Shown piece by piece: positions 1 to 9,490 of a DNA stretch of 64,000 bases. The notes beneath the pieces are model-generated. The model was not told the DNA's origin and did not search any database. It saw only the letters and a program-made list of their open reading frames with translations. The stretch comes from Frankiales bacterium (GTDB lineage Bacteria > Actinomycetota > Actinomycetes > Mycobacteriales > Geodermatophilaceae). The DNA is taken from NCBI GenBank assembly GCA_025465155.1, contig JAODNJ010000070.1:22201-86200 (forward strand). The letters are read 5' to 3'. The position numbers and the translations under genes are program-made. The stretch's first letter is position 1; each line of letters starts with the position of its first letter.

Positions 1-8
1 GGGAGGCG

Positions 9-3000
9 GGCTCACCCCCGCGGGCGCGGGGAGCACCACCGCAAGCTGGCCCGGCTGACGTCGGCGCCGGGCTCACCCCCGCGGGCGCAGGGAGCACCGG
101 CTACATGACCGAGGCCGCCACCGCGATCCGGGCTCACCCCCGCGGGCGCGGGGAGCACGGAGGCGGGCTCTCGTCGAGCTCGACGCTGCCGGGCTCACCC
201 CCGCGGGCGCAGGGAGCACCTGAATGACATGTACCAGGGAGTCTTCCGGCAGGGCTCACCCCCGCGGGCGCGGGGAGCACGTGAACCACCGGCCCTACGC
301 CGCTGCCATCGAGGGCTCACCCCCGCGGGCGCGGGGAGCACGCCTCCACGGCGTCCCCGTCGGGGTCGTCCGGGGGCTCACCCCCGCGGGCGCGGGGAGC
401 ACCTCACCGGCCAGTGGCAGGTGGAGGCCACCCGGGGCTCACCCCCGCGGGCGCGGGGAGCACACGGCTCGGACCTGTACCTGTACCAGGGTGCAGGGCT
501 CACCCCCGCGGGCGCGGGGAGCACGGCGAAGCAGGGCGTGCGTTTCCGGGGGACGTGGGCTCACCCCCGCGGGCGCAGGGAGCACGCGCCGGTCCGCGGG
601 CCCACGTAGGCGGCGCCGGGCTCACCCCCGCGGGCGCGGGGAGCACAGCCCGAACCGCAGCGGAAGCCTGCGGCTGGGGGGCTCACCCCCGCGGGCGCGG
701 GGAGCACGCGCGCCCGCCGTCCAGCCAGGCGGACACGGCAGGCTCACCCCCGCGGGCGCGGGGAGCACCTGCACCTTCTCCCGGCTGACCCGGATGACCA
801 CGGGCTCACCCCCGCGGGCGCGGGGAGCACGACGACCTGGACCGCCCGGTCGGCATGGCCCTGGGCTCACCCCCGCGGGCGCGGGGAGCACCCGCGCGTC
901 GTTGGTGACCTGGCCGCCCACGGCGGGCTCACCCCCGCGGGCGCGGGGAGCACGTGGGGCTGCGGAAGTCCATCCGCGTCGCGCTGGGCTCACCCCCGCG
1001 GGCGCGGGGAGCACGAGATCCCCATTCGCCGGAAGCCCCAGCCTGAGGGCTCACCCCCGCGGGCGCGGGGAGCACCTGCCCCCGGCCGCCGCGTACGCCC
1101 CGATGAACGGCTCACCCCCGCGGGCGCGGGGAGCACACGTTACCGACCTCGCGGATGTTGATGTAGTTGGGCTCACCCCCGCGGGCGCGGGGAGCACGGC
1201 CACGTAGCGCACGCGCGTCACTCTCCCCGGGGCTCACCCCCGCGGGCGCGGGGAGCACAGCGTGTTCTGGCTCGTGCAGACGGTGCAGCCGGGCTCACCC
1301 CCGCGGGCGCGGGGAGCACAGCGACGCGGCCGGCGTGTTCGGTGTGCTCGAGGGCTCACCCCCGCGGGCGCGGGGAGCACGACGTGCAGGAGTACGGCGA
1401 GGACTTCCCGCTGGGCTCACCCCCGCGGGCGCGGGGAGCACGTCAACTGCCGGGCGCTGCGGGAAGCGGCCTAGGGCTCACCCCCGCGGGCGCGGGGAGC
1501 ACGCGATGATCAAGCTCGTCAACCAGAACGTGAAGGGCTCACCCCCGCGGGCGCGGGGAGCACATGGTGGCGGGGGCGACGGCGTTGAGCACGTCGGGCT
1601 CACCCCCGCGGGCGCGGGGAGCACCCGGGCACGGGCATCTTCCCGTCCTCCTCCCTGGGCTCACCCCCGCGGGCGCGGGGAGCACCTCAACAACCCCATG
1701 CGTCACACGCGCTGAGAGGGCTCACCCCCGCGGGCGCGGGGAGCACACGTCGTCGACGACCTTCGCGATCGTCTGGTTGGGCTCACCCCCGCGGGCGCGG
1801 GGAGCACTCGCTGCGGCTGGTGGCCTGCGCGAGCTCCCGGGGCTCACCCCCGCGGGCGCGGGGAGCACCTTCAGCGACTGATCGATCGCGAGCTCGCCGA
1901 GGGCTCACCCCCGCGGGCGCGGGGAGCACAACCTGACCCCGATGTGGCGCAAGGCCGGGGTGGGCTCACCCCCGCGAGCGCGGGGAGCACACCTCGGAGG
2001 AGCCGGTGGCGCAACCCGACCCGGGCTCACCCCCGCGGGCGCGGGGAGCACCCGACGGTGGTACCGAGCCCGAAGGCGACGCTGGGCTCACCCCCGCGGG
2101 CGCGGGGAGCACCCACGAGTACGGACGGTAAGGGTCATGCTGAGGGGCTCACCCCCGCGGGCGCGGGGAGCACCTGGGCCAGCTTGCGGACGCGAGGACT
2201 CGGGTGGGCTCACCCCCGCGGGCGCGGGGAGCACCAGTGCCTGTTCGTGGAGCAGATGGCTCGCGAGGGCTCACCCCCGCGGGGAGCACGGGCGACCGGA
2301 TCAAGCCGCTCGCGGGCGCGGCGGGCTCACCCCCCGCGGGCGCGGGGAGCACGTCTCCTGGGGTTGGGGTCTGCCGCCGTCGTCGGGCTCACCCCCGCGG
2401 GCGCGGGGAGCACGCGGCCAGGACCGCCATCGAGGCTTTCGCGGCGGGCTCACCCCCGCGGGCGCGGGGAGCACTAGCGGGCAGGTCATGTCGGTGTACA
2501 TCCGGCTGGGCTCACCCCCGCGGGCGCGGGGAGCACTCGGCGGCTGACCTGTCAGGGCCGCTGCGGCGGGGCTCACCCCCGCGGGCGCGGGGAGCACAGG
2601 CGCTGGCCCCACTGGGCCCGCCGATGCTCGGGCTCACCCCCGCGGGCGCGGGGAGCACCCACATGAAGGGCGGCTACCGCCGCTGCGTCCGGGCTCACCC
2701 CCGCGGGCGCGGGGAGCACGCGGTCAGCCTCGCCGGGGTCGGCGCCGCGGTGGGCTCACCCCCGCGGGCGCGGGGAGCACGGGGTGGCACTGGTGAGCGA
2801 GGGCCGGCCGCTAGGCTCACCCCCGCGGGCGCGGGGAGCACTCTCACGCGCCCCTCCCGTTACAGCGGCGACTGGGCTCACCCCCGCGGGCGCGGGGAGC
2901 ACCCATCGGGAGCCACCCAGAGGAAGCCGGAGCAGGGCTCACCCCCGCGGGCGCGGGGAGCACTTGCAGACGGCGCAATGCGCGTCGCTCATTCCGGGCT

Positions 3001-4915
3001 CACCCCCGCGGGCGCGGGGAGCACGCGGGCGCGGACCTCAACGTTCTCGTCGGCACGGGCTCACCCCCGCGGGCGCGGGGAGCACCTGACCACGGCCGGG
3101 CTGAACATCCGGGTCGAGGGCTCACCCCCGCGGGCGCGGGGAGCACGCGGCCTCACAGGGCATCGCCTCTGCCGCCCCGGGCTCACCCCCGCGGGCGCGG
3201 GGAGCACGAGGAACTGCGTAACCGACTTGGCCGCTGGCTGGGCTCACCCCCGCGGGCGCGGGGAGCACTCGCTTAGGTTTCTGTCAACTCGCGCGCTTCA
3301 GGGCTCACCCCCGCGGGCGCGGGGAGCACATGGACGTGCAGGAGTTCGATGACTTCCCGCTGGGCTCACCCCCGCGGGCGCGGGGAGCACCGGCTGGTGC
3401 CGCCGATGGTCTGGGGAACGCCGGGCTCACCCCCGCGGGCGCGGGGAGCACATCAGCCCGGCCGGCCAGTCGGCGACGTCGAAGGGCTCACCCCCGCGGG
3501 CGCGGGGAGCACGGCGTGTAGACCGGGACCAGCGCCTCCGACTCGGGCTCACCCCCGCGGGCGCGGGGAGCACAGGACTTCGGACTGTGACCGAGCCGAC
3601 CGCCCGGGCTCACCCCCGCGGGCGCGGGGAGCACCCTTGGCGACGACCTTCGGTGTGCGCGGCACCGGGCTCACCCCCGCGGGCGCGGGGAGCACTACAC
3701 CCTGACCGCCGACGTCCCCGACGATCAGGGCTCACCCCCGCGGGCGCGGGGAGCACCTGCCGCCCTGCACGCTGCCGCCGGCGCCGGCGGGCTCACCCCC
3801 GCGGGCGCGGGGAGCACTCTCTCCGCCTTCGTCGGGCCAGCTCCAGAGGGGGCTCACCCCCGCGGGCGCGGGGAGCACGAGCAAACACCGCGACGTCGTG
3901 ATCATCGTCTGGGCTCACCCCCGCGGGCGCGGGGAGCACTCGGTCTCGGTGGTGCCGATCGAGGCGGCGTAGGGCTCACCCCCGCGGGCGCGGGGAGCAC
4001 TTCGTCGTGGTCAAGGTGATCGTGTGCGTGGTGGGCTCACCCCCGCGGGCGCGGGGAGCACGCCCACAGGTGCCGGGTGCCGGCGGCGTCGGGGGGCTCA
4101 CCCCCGCGGGCGCGGGGAGCACCTGTCCAGCACGCCCGAGGAGATCGACGAGGCGGGCTCACCCCCGCGGGCGCGGGGAGCACGCGTTCATCCCGATCAA
4201 CAGCAGTGCCCGGTCGGGCTCACCCCCGCGGGCGCGGGGAGCACTGCATCTGCACCGACAGCGAGGACGACGAGGAGGGCTCACCCCCGCGGGCGCGGGG
4301 AGCACCGGTGGACGTTCACGGGCCCGGGGCAGGTGACGGGCTCACCCCCGCGGGCGCGGGGAGCACGTCGCGAAGGTCGTCGACGCGGTGCTGCGGGTGG
4401 GCTCACCCCCGCGGGCGCGGGGAGCACTTCGCGCCGGACAGGACACGGACGATGCCGTTGGGCTCACCCCCGCGGGCGCGGGGAGCACTTACCACCCCGA
4501 ACTACCTGGCCGATCCCGGCGGGCTCACCCCCGCGGGCGCGGGGAGCACCAGATCGACGGTCAGATGACCTTCGACGACCTGGGCTCACCCCCGCGGGCG
4601 CGGGGAGCACCCTTGTTGACGCGGTATCCGACGGTCATTCCGGGGCTCACCCCCGCGGGCGCGGGGAGCACGCACCCTTCTCGGAGTGCCCGATGGCCAC
4701 CGAGGGCTCACCCCCGCGGGCGCGGGGAGCACCACGAGCTGCGAGTCGATGACCGACAGATTCCGGGCTCACCCCCGCGGGCGCGGGGAGCACGGCGCCG
4801 TGGACGCTGCCCGCGTCGCCCTGGAGGGCTCACCCCCGCGGGCGCGGGGAGCACCGGGGCGGCATGTCCTATCGGGAGTTGTGGGAGGGCTCACCCCCGC
4901 GGGCGCGGGGAGCAC
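9..4915 (-). CRISPR. Type I-E CRISPR array, about 81 repeats, continuing past the left window edge
   Basis: A 28-base repeat recurs with a 61-base period (33-34 base spacers) from base 9 to base 4915. On the plus strand it reads GGCTCACCCCCGCG followed by GGCGCGGGGAGCAC. Its reverse complement (GTGCTCCCCGCG...GGGGTGAGCC) has the orientation and CCCCGC/GCGGGG hairpin of known I-E repeats, so transcription is right to left and the leader lies at the right. Repeat variants with a G-to-A change occur at 70-97, 192-219 and 558-585, near the far end as expected of old units; another is at 1963-1990. One repeat (2268-2289) has lost 6 bases and the next (2324-2352) has gained one C. Bases 1-8 are the end of a further spacer. 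Confidence 0.99.
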
Positions 4916-4977
4916 CCTTCCTGACCTGCATTTTCGGTTCAGAAGTAGTGGCTAGTGATTCGGTTTCGAAGCGAACG
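4916..4977 (-). promoter_or_regulatory. CRISPR leader
   Basis: The 62 bases between the cas2 stop codon and the first repeat are clearly more A/T-rich than their surroundings (for example GCATTTTCGG and GTGATTCGGTTTCGAAG). They sit at the array end adjoining cas1-cas2, where the repeats are uniform. This is the expected place for the leader, which carries the array promoter and the spacer-integration signal. The gap is short, so the functional leader may reach into the 3' end of cas2. No IHF-type site could be identified by eye. Confidence 0.75.
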
Positions 4978-5343
4978 CTATGGGATCGGTCGGCGACCGA
5001 ACTTCCGTCGCCTGCTGGCTGCGCTCCAGCCCGGGGGCGGCGGTTCGTCGCCCACTGGCGTCGAGGGCTCGGACGCCGGCCGCATCATCAACGTCAGCCC
5101 ATCGAAGTCGGTAGGCACCCAGTAGTGGTTGTGCACGCGAAAATCCATCCGCTGCTCTCCCGGCACGCTGAACACCATCAACGCCCGGCCACCCGACGTC
5201 ATCTCGCAGACGTTGAGCCACAACAAATCACGCACACGAGTGGACACGTGGCCGACGAAGACACCTGCAGAGATCTCGAGGAGCCATCTCGTCAGGTGCC
5301 CCCGCAACCCCGCCGGACACGCCGACAGGACGATGACCACCAT
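4978..5343 (-). CDS. cas2: CRISPR-associated endoribonuclease-fold protein Cas2 (type I-E)
   Basis: The 121-residue protein starts MVVIVLSACPAGLRGHLTRW, the typical I-E Cas2 opening, followed by a WLLEISAGVFVG segment. Cas2 dimers bridge two Cas1 dimers in the complex that inserts new spacers at the leader. The frame stays open upstream, but the chosen ATG overlaps the cas1 stop as TGATG and begins the conserved fold. The C-terminal tail after about residue 95 is Pro/Arg-rich and probably disordered. It is the last gene of the cas operon, directly next to the leader. Confidence 0.95.
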   Translation of the reverse strand: MVVIVLSACPAGLRGHLTRWLLEISAGVFVGHVSTRVRDLLWLNVCEMTSGGRALMVFSVPGEQRMDFRVHNHYWVPTDFDGLTLMMRPASEPSTPVGDEPPPPGWSAASRRRKFGRRPIP

Positions 5344-6311
5344 CAGAAGTCGGTTCCGAAGCCGGAGTCGCCTCCGTAGTCTGCTCCGGCAGCGACCGCA
5401 TCTCCCTTTTCGTCCCACAGGTAGACGACGTCGGCGTCCGGCACCTCATCGCCCGGTGCGTCCCCCGGGATGGCCAAGAGCCGCCGCACGTCCCGCACGC
5501 ACTGCTCCAGCACCTTTCCGTCGTAGAGACGGTCTCGCACCGCTCGGCGTGCATCAGCCGGGATGTCGTCGGTGTCGCTCGCGGCTACCTCGAAGGCCAC
5601 CGGGATGGAGATCTCGGCCTTGTAGAGATCCGCGACGTCGTAGACGAACGAGAGCTCGTGCCCGCTGTGGACGAAGCCGAGCCCCGGCGAGCAGCCCAGC
5701 GCCACGATGACCGCGTGCACCACCCCGTACAGCGAGGTGTTCGCCGCCGAGAGCGCCTGGTTGACGCGGTCGCCGGACGCGAAGTCGGCGACGTCGTAAT
5801 CCCGACGTTTCCACTTCACCCCAGTACGAGCTGCGTACTCCCGGTAGATCTTCCGGACCCGCGCCCCCTCCCGCCCACGCAGCTGCTGCATGGTGAGTGC
5901 CTCGACGTCCTCGTCGGCGAATCGCATTGCGTACATCTGCCGGGCTACGGCGAGCCGGGAACGCTTGTTCGTCACCAGCTCCGCCTGGGCTTCTAGCAGT
6001 CGTGACGACTTCGCCAGCGAGCGGCCGTGTGCGTAGCAGCGGACGCCCCGCTCCCCCACCCACACCGCCGTTGCCCCGCTCTGTCCCAACAGCACCATCG
6101 CCTGGTGGCTGACGTTGGTCCCAGGGCCCAGCAGCAGCGCACCCAGTCCGGCCGCTGGGATGTGCATGGTTCCGCGCTCGTCGGTGGCGGTGACCGCGTT
6201 CGCGTCCCGGTGGACGATGCAACGCTCCACGTACACGAACGACAGCCGGTCCTCGGCGCGCACCAGCTCAGGAAGGGAGGGCGGCGGCGGTCCAGGGACC
6301 TTCCGGCTCAT
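5343..6311 (-). CDS. cas1: CRISPR integrase Cas1 (type I-E)
   Basis: This 322-residue protein is the catalytic subunit of the Cas1-Cas2 spacer integrase. Its start, MSRKVPGPPPPSLPELVRAE, overlaps the cas6 stop (ATGA) and gives the usual I-E length of about 300 residues. The all-alpha C-terminal domain carries the metal-site motifs: a conserved Glu in the SRLLEAQAELV/VEALTMQQL helical region, then FVHSGHELSFVYDVADLYK with the His and Asp/Glu ligands. The tail after about residue 285 is acidic and Gly-rich (YGGDSGFGTDF). Co-transcribed with and overlapping both neighbours. Confidence 0.97.
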   Translation of the reverse strand: MSRKVPGPPPPSLPELVRAEDRLSFVYVERCIVHRDANAVTATDERGTMHIPAAGLGALLLGPGTNVSHQAMVLLGQSGATAVWVGERGVRCYAHGRSLAKSSRLLEAQAELVTNKRSRLAVARQMYAMRFADEDVEALTMQQLRGREGARVRKIYREYAARTGVKWKRRDYDVADFASGDRVNQALSAANTSLYGVVHAVIVALGCSPGLGFVHSGHELSFVYDVADLYKAEISIPVAFEVAASDTDDIPADARRAVRDRLYDGKVLEQCVRDVRRLLAIPGDAPGDEVPDADVVYLWDEKGDAVAAGADYGGDSGFGTDF

Positions 6312-6988
6312 GCCGTCACCGGCGCGAGCGTGAGCAGACCACAGCCGTATGCCTTCGCTGATCCGAGGCCAGCGGTCAACGTCGTCCGCAAGGCATCCGG
6401 GTCGGCGACCACGAGCTGCCCCTCGAACGTCGCCCGCGACAGGGTCACCGTCGCGTCCTGCCGGCGAAACCGATCCACCGTCCGGTTCCGGATAACGAGC
6501 CCGTGTTCCGGCCGCTCTTCTCCGTCCGGCCCGGGCACGGGAGGAAGCTCGAAACCGGCCGGCTGCGCACGGTTCACCAGCCACTGTTGCTGCTGGGCCA
6601 CCGTGACGTGTCCGAACCGCTGGGACGGCGCCCCGTCCTTAAGCGGTCGGGAACGGGTGGGGTTCGCGGTGAGCCGGAAGGCCCATCGTTGTCCGAGGGC
6701 CAATCGGTCGAGCAACGGTGCGTAGTCGCGGCTCTCCCAGGTCTGGAGTGTCGGCCAGCCGGCCTGCTCGATCAGGTGGGTGAAGTCCGGCTGCTCCGGA
6801 GACACGACGTACAGCAGCGTCTCGCCGTCGCCGGGGTCGAGCCGCCACAGGACCCGTTCCGTGGTGCGGTCGGCGAGCCGACCGGGGAATGACGCGAGGA
6901 CGGCGGCGTGCATCGACTGCGGCGACCCGAGCACCTCTCTTGCGGCTCGGCGTGCGGGATTCAGCTTCACACGGCTCAGGTAGGTCAC
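6308..6988 (-). CDS. cas6e: CRISPR pre-crRNA endoribonuclease Cas6e (CasE/Cse3)
   Basis: This 226-residue protein cleaves the repeat hairpin to release crRNAs and stays in Cascade at the 3' handle. The GTG start (VTYLSRVKLNPARR) was chosen because the family begins with this first beta strand and because it makes a GTGA overlap with the cas5 stop. A conserved His in SPQSMHAAVLASFP lies where the family has its catalytic histidine. The C-terminal glycine-rich element GLGSAKAYGCGLLTLAP is the RNA-binding signature. Length fits Cas6e (about 200-230). Confidence 0.96.
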   Translation of the reverse strand: MTYLSRVKLNPARRAAREVLGSPQSMHAAVLASFPGRLADRTTERVLWRLDPGDGETLLYVVSPEQPDFTHLIEQAGWPTLQTWESRDYAPLLDRLALGQRWAFRLTANPTRSRPLKDGAPSQRFGHVTVAQQQQWLVNRAQPAGFELPPVPGPDGEERPEHGLVIRNRTVDRFRRQDATVTLSRATFEGQLVVADPDALRTTLTAGLGSAKAYGCGLLTLAPVTA

Positions 6989-7692
6989 CAGGCCGCCATG
7001 GGGTCGTGCGTGTCCTGCGAGATCGCGCGAGCGCCGTTCGAGTGCACCTGCACGCTGGCGTAGCGGACGGTGCGCCAGCCGTACTCCCGGCGCTGCGGGT
7101 CGAAGCTGATCGGCTGATCCCGGACCGTCACCGCCTTGGCCGTGCCGGGCAGACAGTCGATGACCGTCTCTACGTGCACCTCTGCGAGCGTCGCAACGGC
7201 CGAGCTGCGCCGGTACCAGGCCTGGGCGGCCCAGGGCTCGGACGCCAACGCCTCCTCGACGGTGCCGTCCACCACCTTCGGCACCAGCGGTCGGGAGGGT
7301 GGGCACGAGCGTCGGCCTAGGTACAGCGGGAACGTCGGACGGCGCAGCGCCTCGGCCAGGCCGTCGAGCAGTCCCGTGTCCCCCTCGACCGCCGCCACGA
7401 ACACCGCGTCGGCGAGGTAGAAGCGGTAGCTCAGCGGCATGGTCTGCTTGCCGTCGAGGCTGCGGGCGGTCTGGAAGTCGCGGACCAGACGCCCGGGCTG
7501 GTCGATCCGCACGCCAAAACGCAGCTGGGCCAGGTCCTCCAGGGAGTCGGTGCGTCGGCGACCCTGGGCGGCCGCCAGTAGGCCCAGCACGCCGCTCTTG
7601 GTCGGGGCGGACTCGGTTCCCCGTCGGACGAAGCGGGATGACGTCCCCCAGGCCTGCAGCGGGCCGGTGAGTGTGAGCACCAGGGCGCTCAT
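6985..7692 (-). CDS. cas5e: Cascade subunit Cas5e (CasD)
   Basis: This 235-residue RAMP protein binds the 5' handle of the crRNA and caps the Cas7 backbone in Cascade. The start MSALVLTLTGPLQAWGTSS is characteristic: the LxGPLQAWG strand opens nearly all Cas5e proteins, and the next segment, FVRRGTESAPTKSGVLGLLAAA, is the typical PTKSGVxGLLAAA helix. The ATG overlaps the cas7 stop (ATGA). It lies between cas7 and cas6, the normal I-E order. Confidence 0.97.
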   Translation of the reverse strand: MSALVLTLTGPLQAWGTSSRFVRRGTESAPTKSGVLGLLAAAQGRRRTDSLEDLAQLRFGVRIDQPGRLVRDFQTARSLDGKQTMPLSYRFYLADAVFVAAVEGDTGLLDGLAEALRRPTFPLYLGRRSCPPSRPLVPKVVDGTVEEALASEPWAAQAWYRRSSAVATLAEVHVETVIDCLPGTAKAVTVRDQPISFDPQRREYGWRTVRYASVQVHSNGARAISQDTHDPMAAW

Positions 7693-8816
7693 GCCACGAC
7701 CGCGGCGCCCTCGGCGGTCAGCCGGGAGGCCACCAGCTCGCCGACCGCGGGGAGGACGTCCGGCCACGGGCACCGCTCCCCCAGCTCGGCCAAACCGTGG
7801 GCGGCCGGGCCGGCGACGAAGGTGGCGACCGGCTGCAGCCCGTAGGCGGCGGCCAGCTCCCCGGCGTGTGACGCCATCCGCTGGACCGCCTTGCGCACCC
7901 GGCCGTCTGCGCTGACGATCGCTTCCTCGAAGGCGCCAACGTAGCTGACGGGCTGGTCGTCGCGGACCTGGACCAGGATCGCGTCGGGCAGGGTGCGGTT
8001 GGCGAAGGTGTTCTGCTTGCCGGTCGGCATGCTGGTCACGAAACTATCGAGGAACACCTCGACCGCCCGGCGGACGGCATCCCGGTCACCGAGGTTCCGG
8101 GCCAGGCAACCCAGGTCGATCGTCGCGTACCGGTAGAGGGTGGAGGAGTTGAACTCCACCGTGCCGATCATCCCGGCGCCCGCGTCCTCCTCCTCGTCGG
8201 CCGCTTTGTGGTCGTCGACGGCAGTGAAGTAGTCCGACTCGTCCTCGACCGCGTGCACGCTCAACGCGTGCGCCACCTGGCAGGCCGCGTCGACGTTGAG
8301 GTCGGTCTGGTCGGCGACCATCCGGCCGAACAGGGCGATGTCGACCGAGTGCTCCCGGTCCGCGAGCTTCTTGACGTCGGTTGCGTAGTTGCCTTCGTCG
8401 CCGGCGGCCAGCGCGGCCTCAGCCAAGTTTTCGATCTGCCGGCGAGAGAGGAAGTAGAGGAACTCGGACTCCTTGGGCGCTTCGGGCTTCGCACGGGCCG
8501 CCTTTAACTTCACGCCGACCTTCCCGAGCACCTGCTCGGCCAAGGTGGTCGATCTTGATCCATCCACCGACGGATCGATCCGGTGGATCTCGTCGGCGAT
8601 CAACTCGACGACCCGGCGGCTGCGGACGCCGAGGCTGCTCGGGTCCAACTGGTCGGCGAAGGCCTTACGCGCCGCCCTTTTCCAGGCCTGGCTGGACACC
8701 CGAGCCCGTCGGACGCCACCGAAGAACGCCGTCTTGGGGCTGCCGGTGTCGTCCCGGTTGAGGTTGCTCGGCGGCACGGTCTGCAGCACGTGGACGTCGA
8801 TGTAGGTGCGTGTCAC
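7689..8816 (-). CDS. cas7e: Cascade backbone subunit Cas7e (CasC/Cse4)
   Basis: This 375-residue protein polymerises along the crRNA to form the Cascade backbone. It opens (GTG start, overlapping the cse2 stop) with TYIDVHVLQTVPPSNLNRDDTGSPK, the conserved Cas7e N-terminus, followed by the VRRARVSSQAWKRAAR motif found across the family. An acidic stretch (DEEEDAGAG) in the middle probably lies in the thumb insertion. The length agrees with the family. Confidence 0.97.
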   Translation of the reverse strand: MTRTYIDVHVLQTVPPSNLNRDDTGSPKTAFFGGVRRARVSSQAWKRAARKAFADQLDPSSLGVRSRRVVELIADEIHRIDPSVDGSRSTTLAEQVLGKVGVKLKAARAKPEAPKESEFLYFLSRRQIENLAEAALAAGDEGNYATDVKKLADREHSVDIALFGRMVADQTDLNVDAACQVAHALSVHAVEDESDYFTAVDDHKAADEEEDAGAGMIGTVEFNSSTLYRYATIDLGCLARNLGDRDAVRRAVEVFLDSFVTSMPTGKQNTFANRTLPDAILVQVRDDQPVSYVGAFEEAIVSADGRVRKAVQRMASHAGELAAAYGLQPVATFVAGPAAHGLAELGERCPWPDVLPAVGELVASRLTAEGAAVVA

Positions 8817-9490
8817 GCGGTCTCCTTCGGATTGGTCGAGGGGTCGGTTCGTGCGGCGGCAGAGGACCCGGCGGCGTCTGCCTGCCGCGCCCGGTGGTAC
8901 TCGCGTCCCCAGCGCAAGCGCACACCCGCGGCGGCGGCCGGGTCCTGGAGCATGGCGAGGTCGTCGGCCAGTCGGCCGTAGTCGAGCGGGACGTCGGCCG
9001 AGCGGAGCTGGCGCACGAGCCCTCGCGCGTGCTCCATCAGCTCGGCGAACGTGTTCGCCGAGCCGAGCGCTTCGAACCGGCGCCGCACCGCATTCTCGTT
9101 GCTTCTGTCCGGGAGAACGAGTGCCCGCACCGACCGGCCCAGCCCGTAGCCGGCACGGTGCATCGATGCGGTCTGCGACTGCTGGTGGATCGCGTACAGC
9201 GTGAGGGCGGCGTGGGCGGCGCGCTCCTCGTCGGTCGGCTCGTCGGACGTTCCCGAGGGAACGTCGAGACCGGCCACCGTCAGCTCCCAGACCCGCGGGT
9301 CACTGCCGGGCGATGCCGTGCTGGCCCGACGCAGGGCGGCCAGATCGGACACGCCCGAGGATTCATTGCGGCGGTACCGCCCCTGCAGGTCCCGCACCCG
9401 ATCGTCGACCAAGGTCCCGAGTCGGCGCAGGGGAACCCGCCGACCCCCGGCCGGGCCATCGGGTGCCCTTGTCGTTCCGTCGGCGCTCAC
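8813..9490 (-). CDS. cse2: Cascade small subunit Cse2 (CasB, Cas11-type)
   Basis: This 225-residue helical protein is the small subunit that stabilises the target R-loop in Cascade. The GTG start (VSADGTTRAPDGPAGG) overlaps the cse1 stop codon as GTGA. The conserved core includes LYAIHQQSQTASMHRAGYGLGRSVRAL, the HQQ...MHRxGxxLG pattern of Cse2, and a later LVRQLRSADVPLDYGRLADDLAMLQ helix. It lies between cse1 and cas7 as in other I-E loci. The C-terminal 30 residues are low-complexity. Confidence 0.95.
   Translation of the reverse strand: MSADGTTRAPDGPAGGRRVPLRRLGTLVDDRVRDLQGRYRRNESSGVSDLAALRRASTASPGSDPRVWELTVAGLDVPSGTSDEPTDEERAAHAALTLYAIHQQSQTASMHRAGYGLGRSVRALVLPDRSNENAVRRRFEALGSANTFAELMEHARGLVRQLRSADVPLDYGRLADDLAMLQDPAAAAGVRLRWGREYHRARQADAAGSSAAARTDPSTNPKETA

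Noticed and set aside
224..4955. Many long plus- and minus-strand open frames with GSPPRARGA / LTPAGAGST / AHPRGRGEH repeats
   Set aside because: They are translations of the CRISPR repeats; the period equals the repeat-spacer unit and no start signal or family supports a protein.
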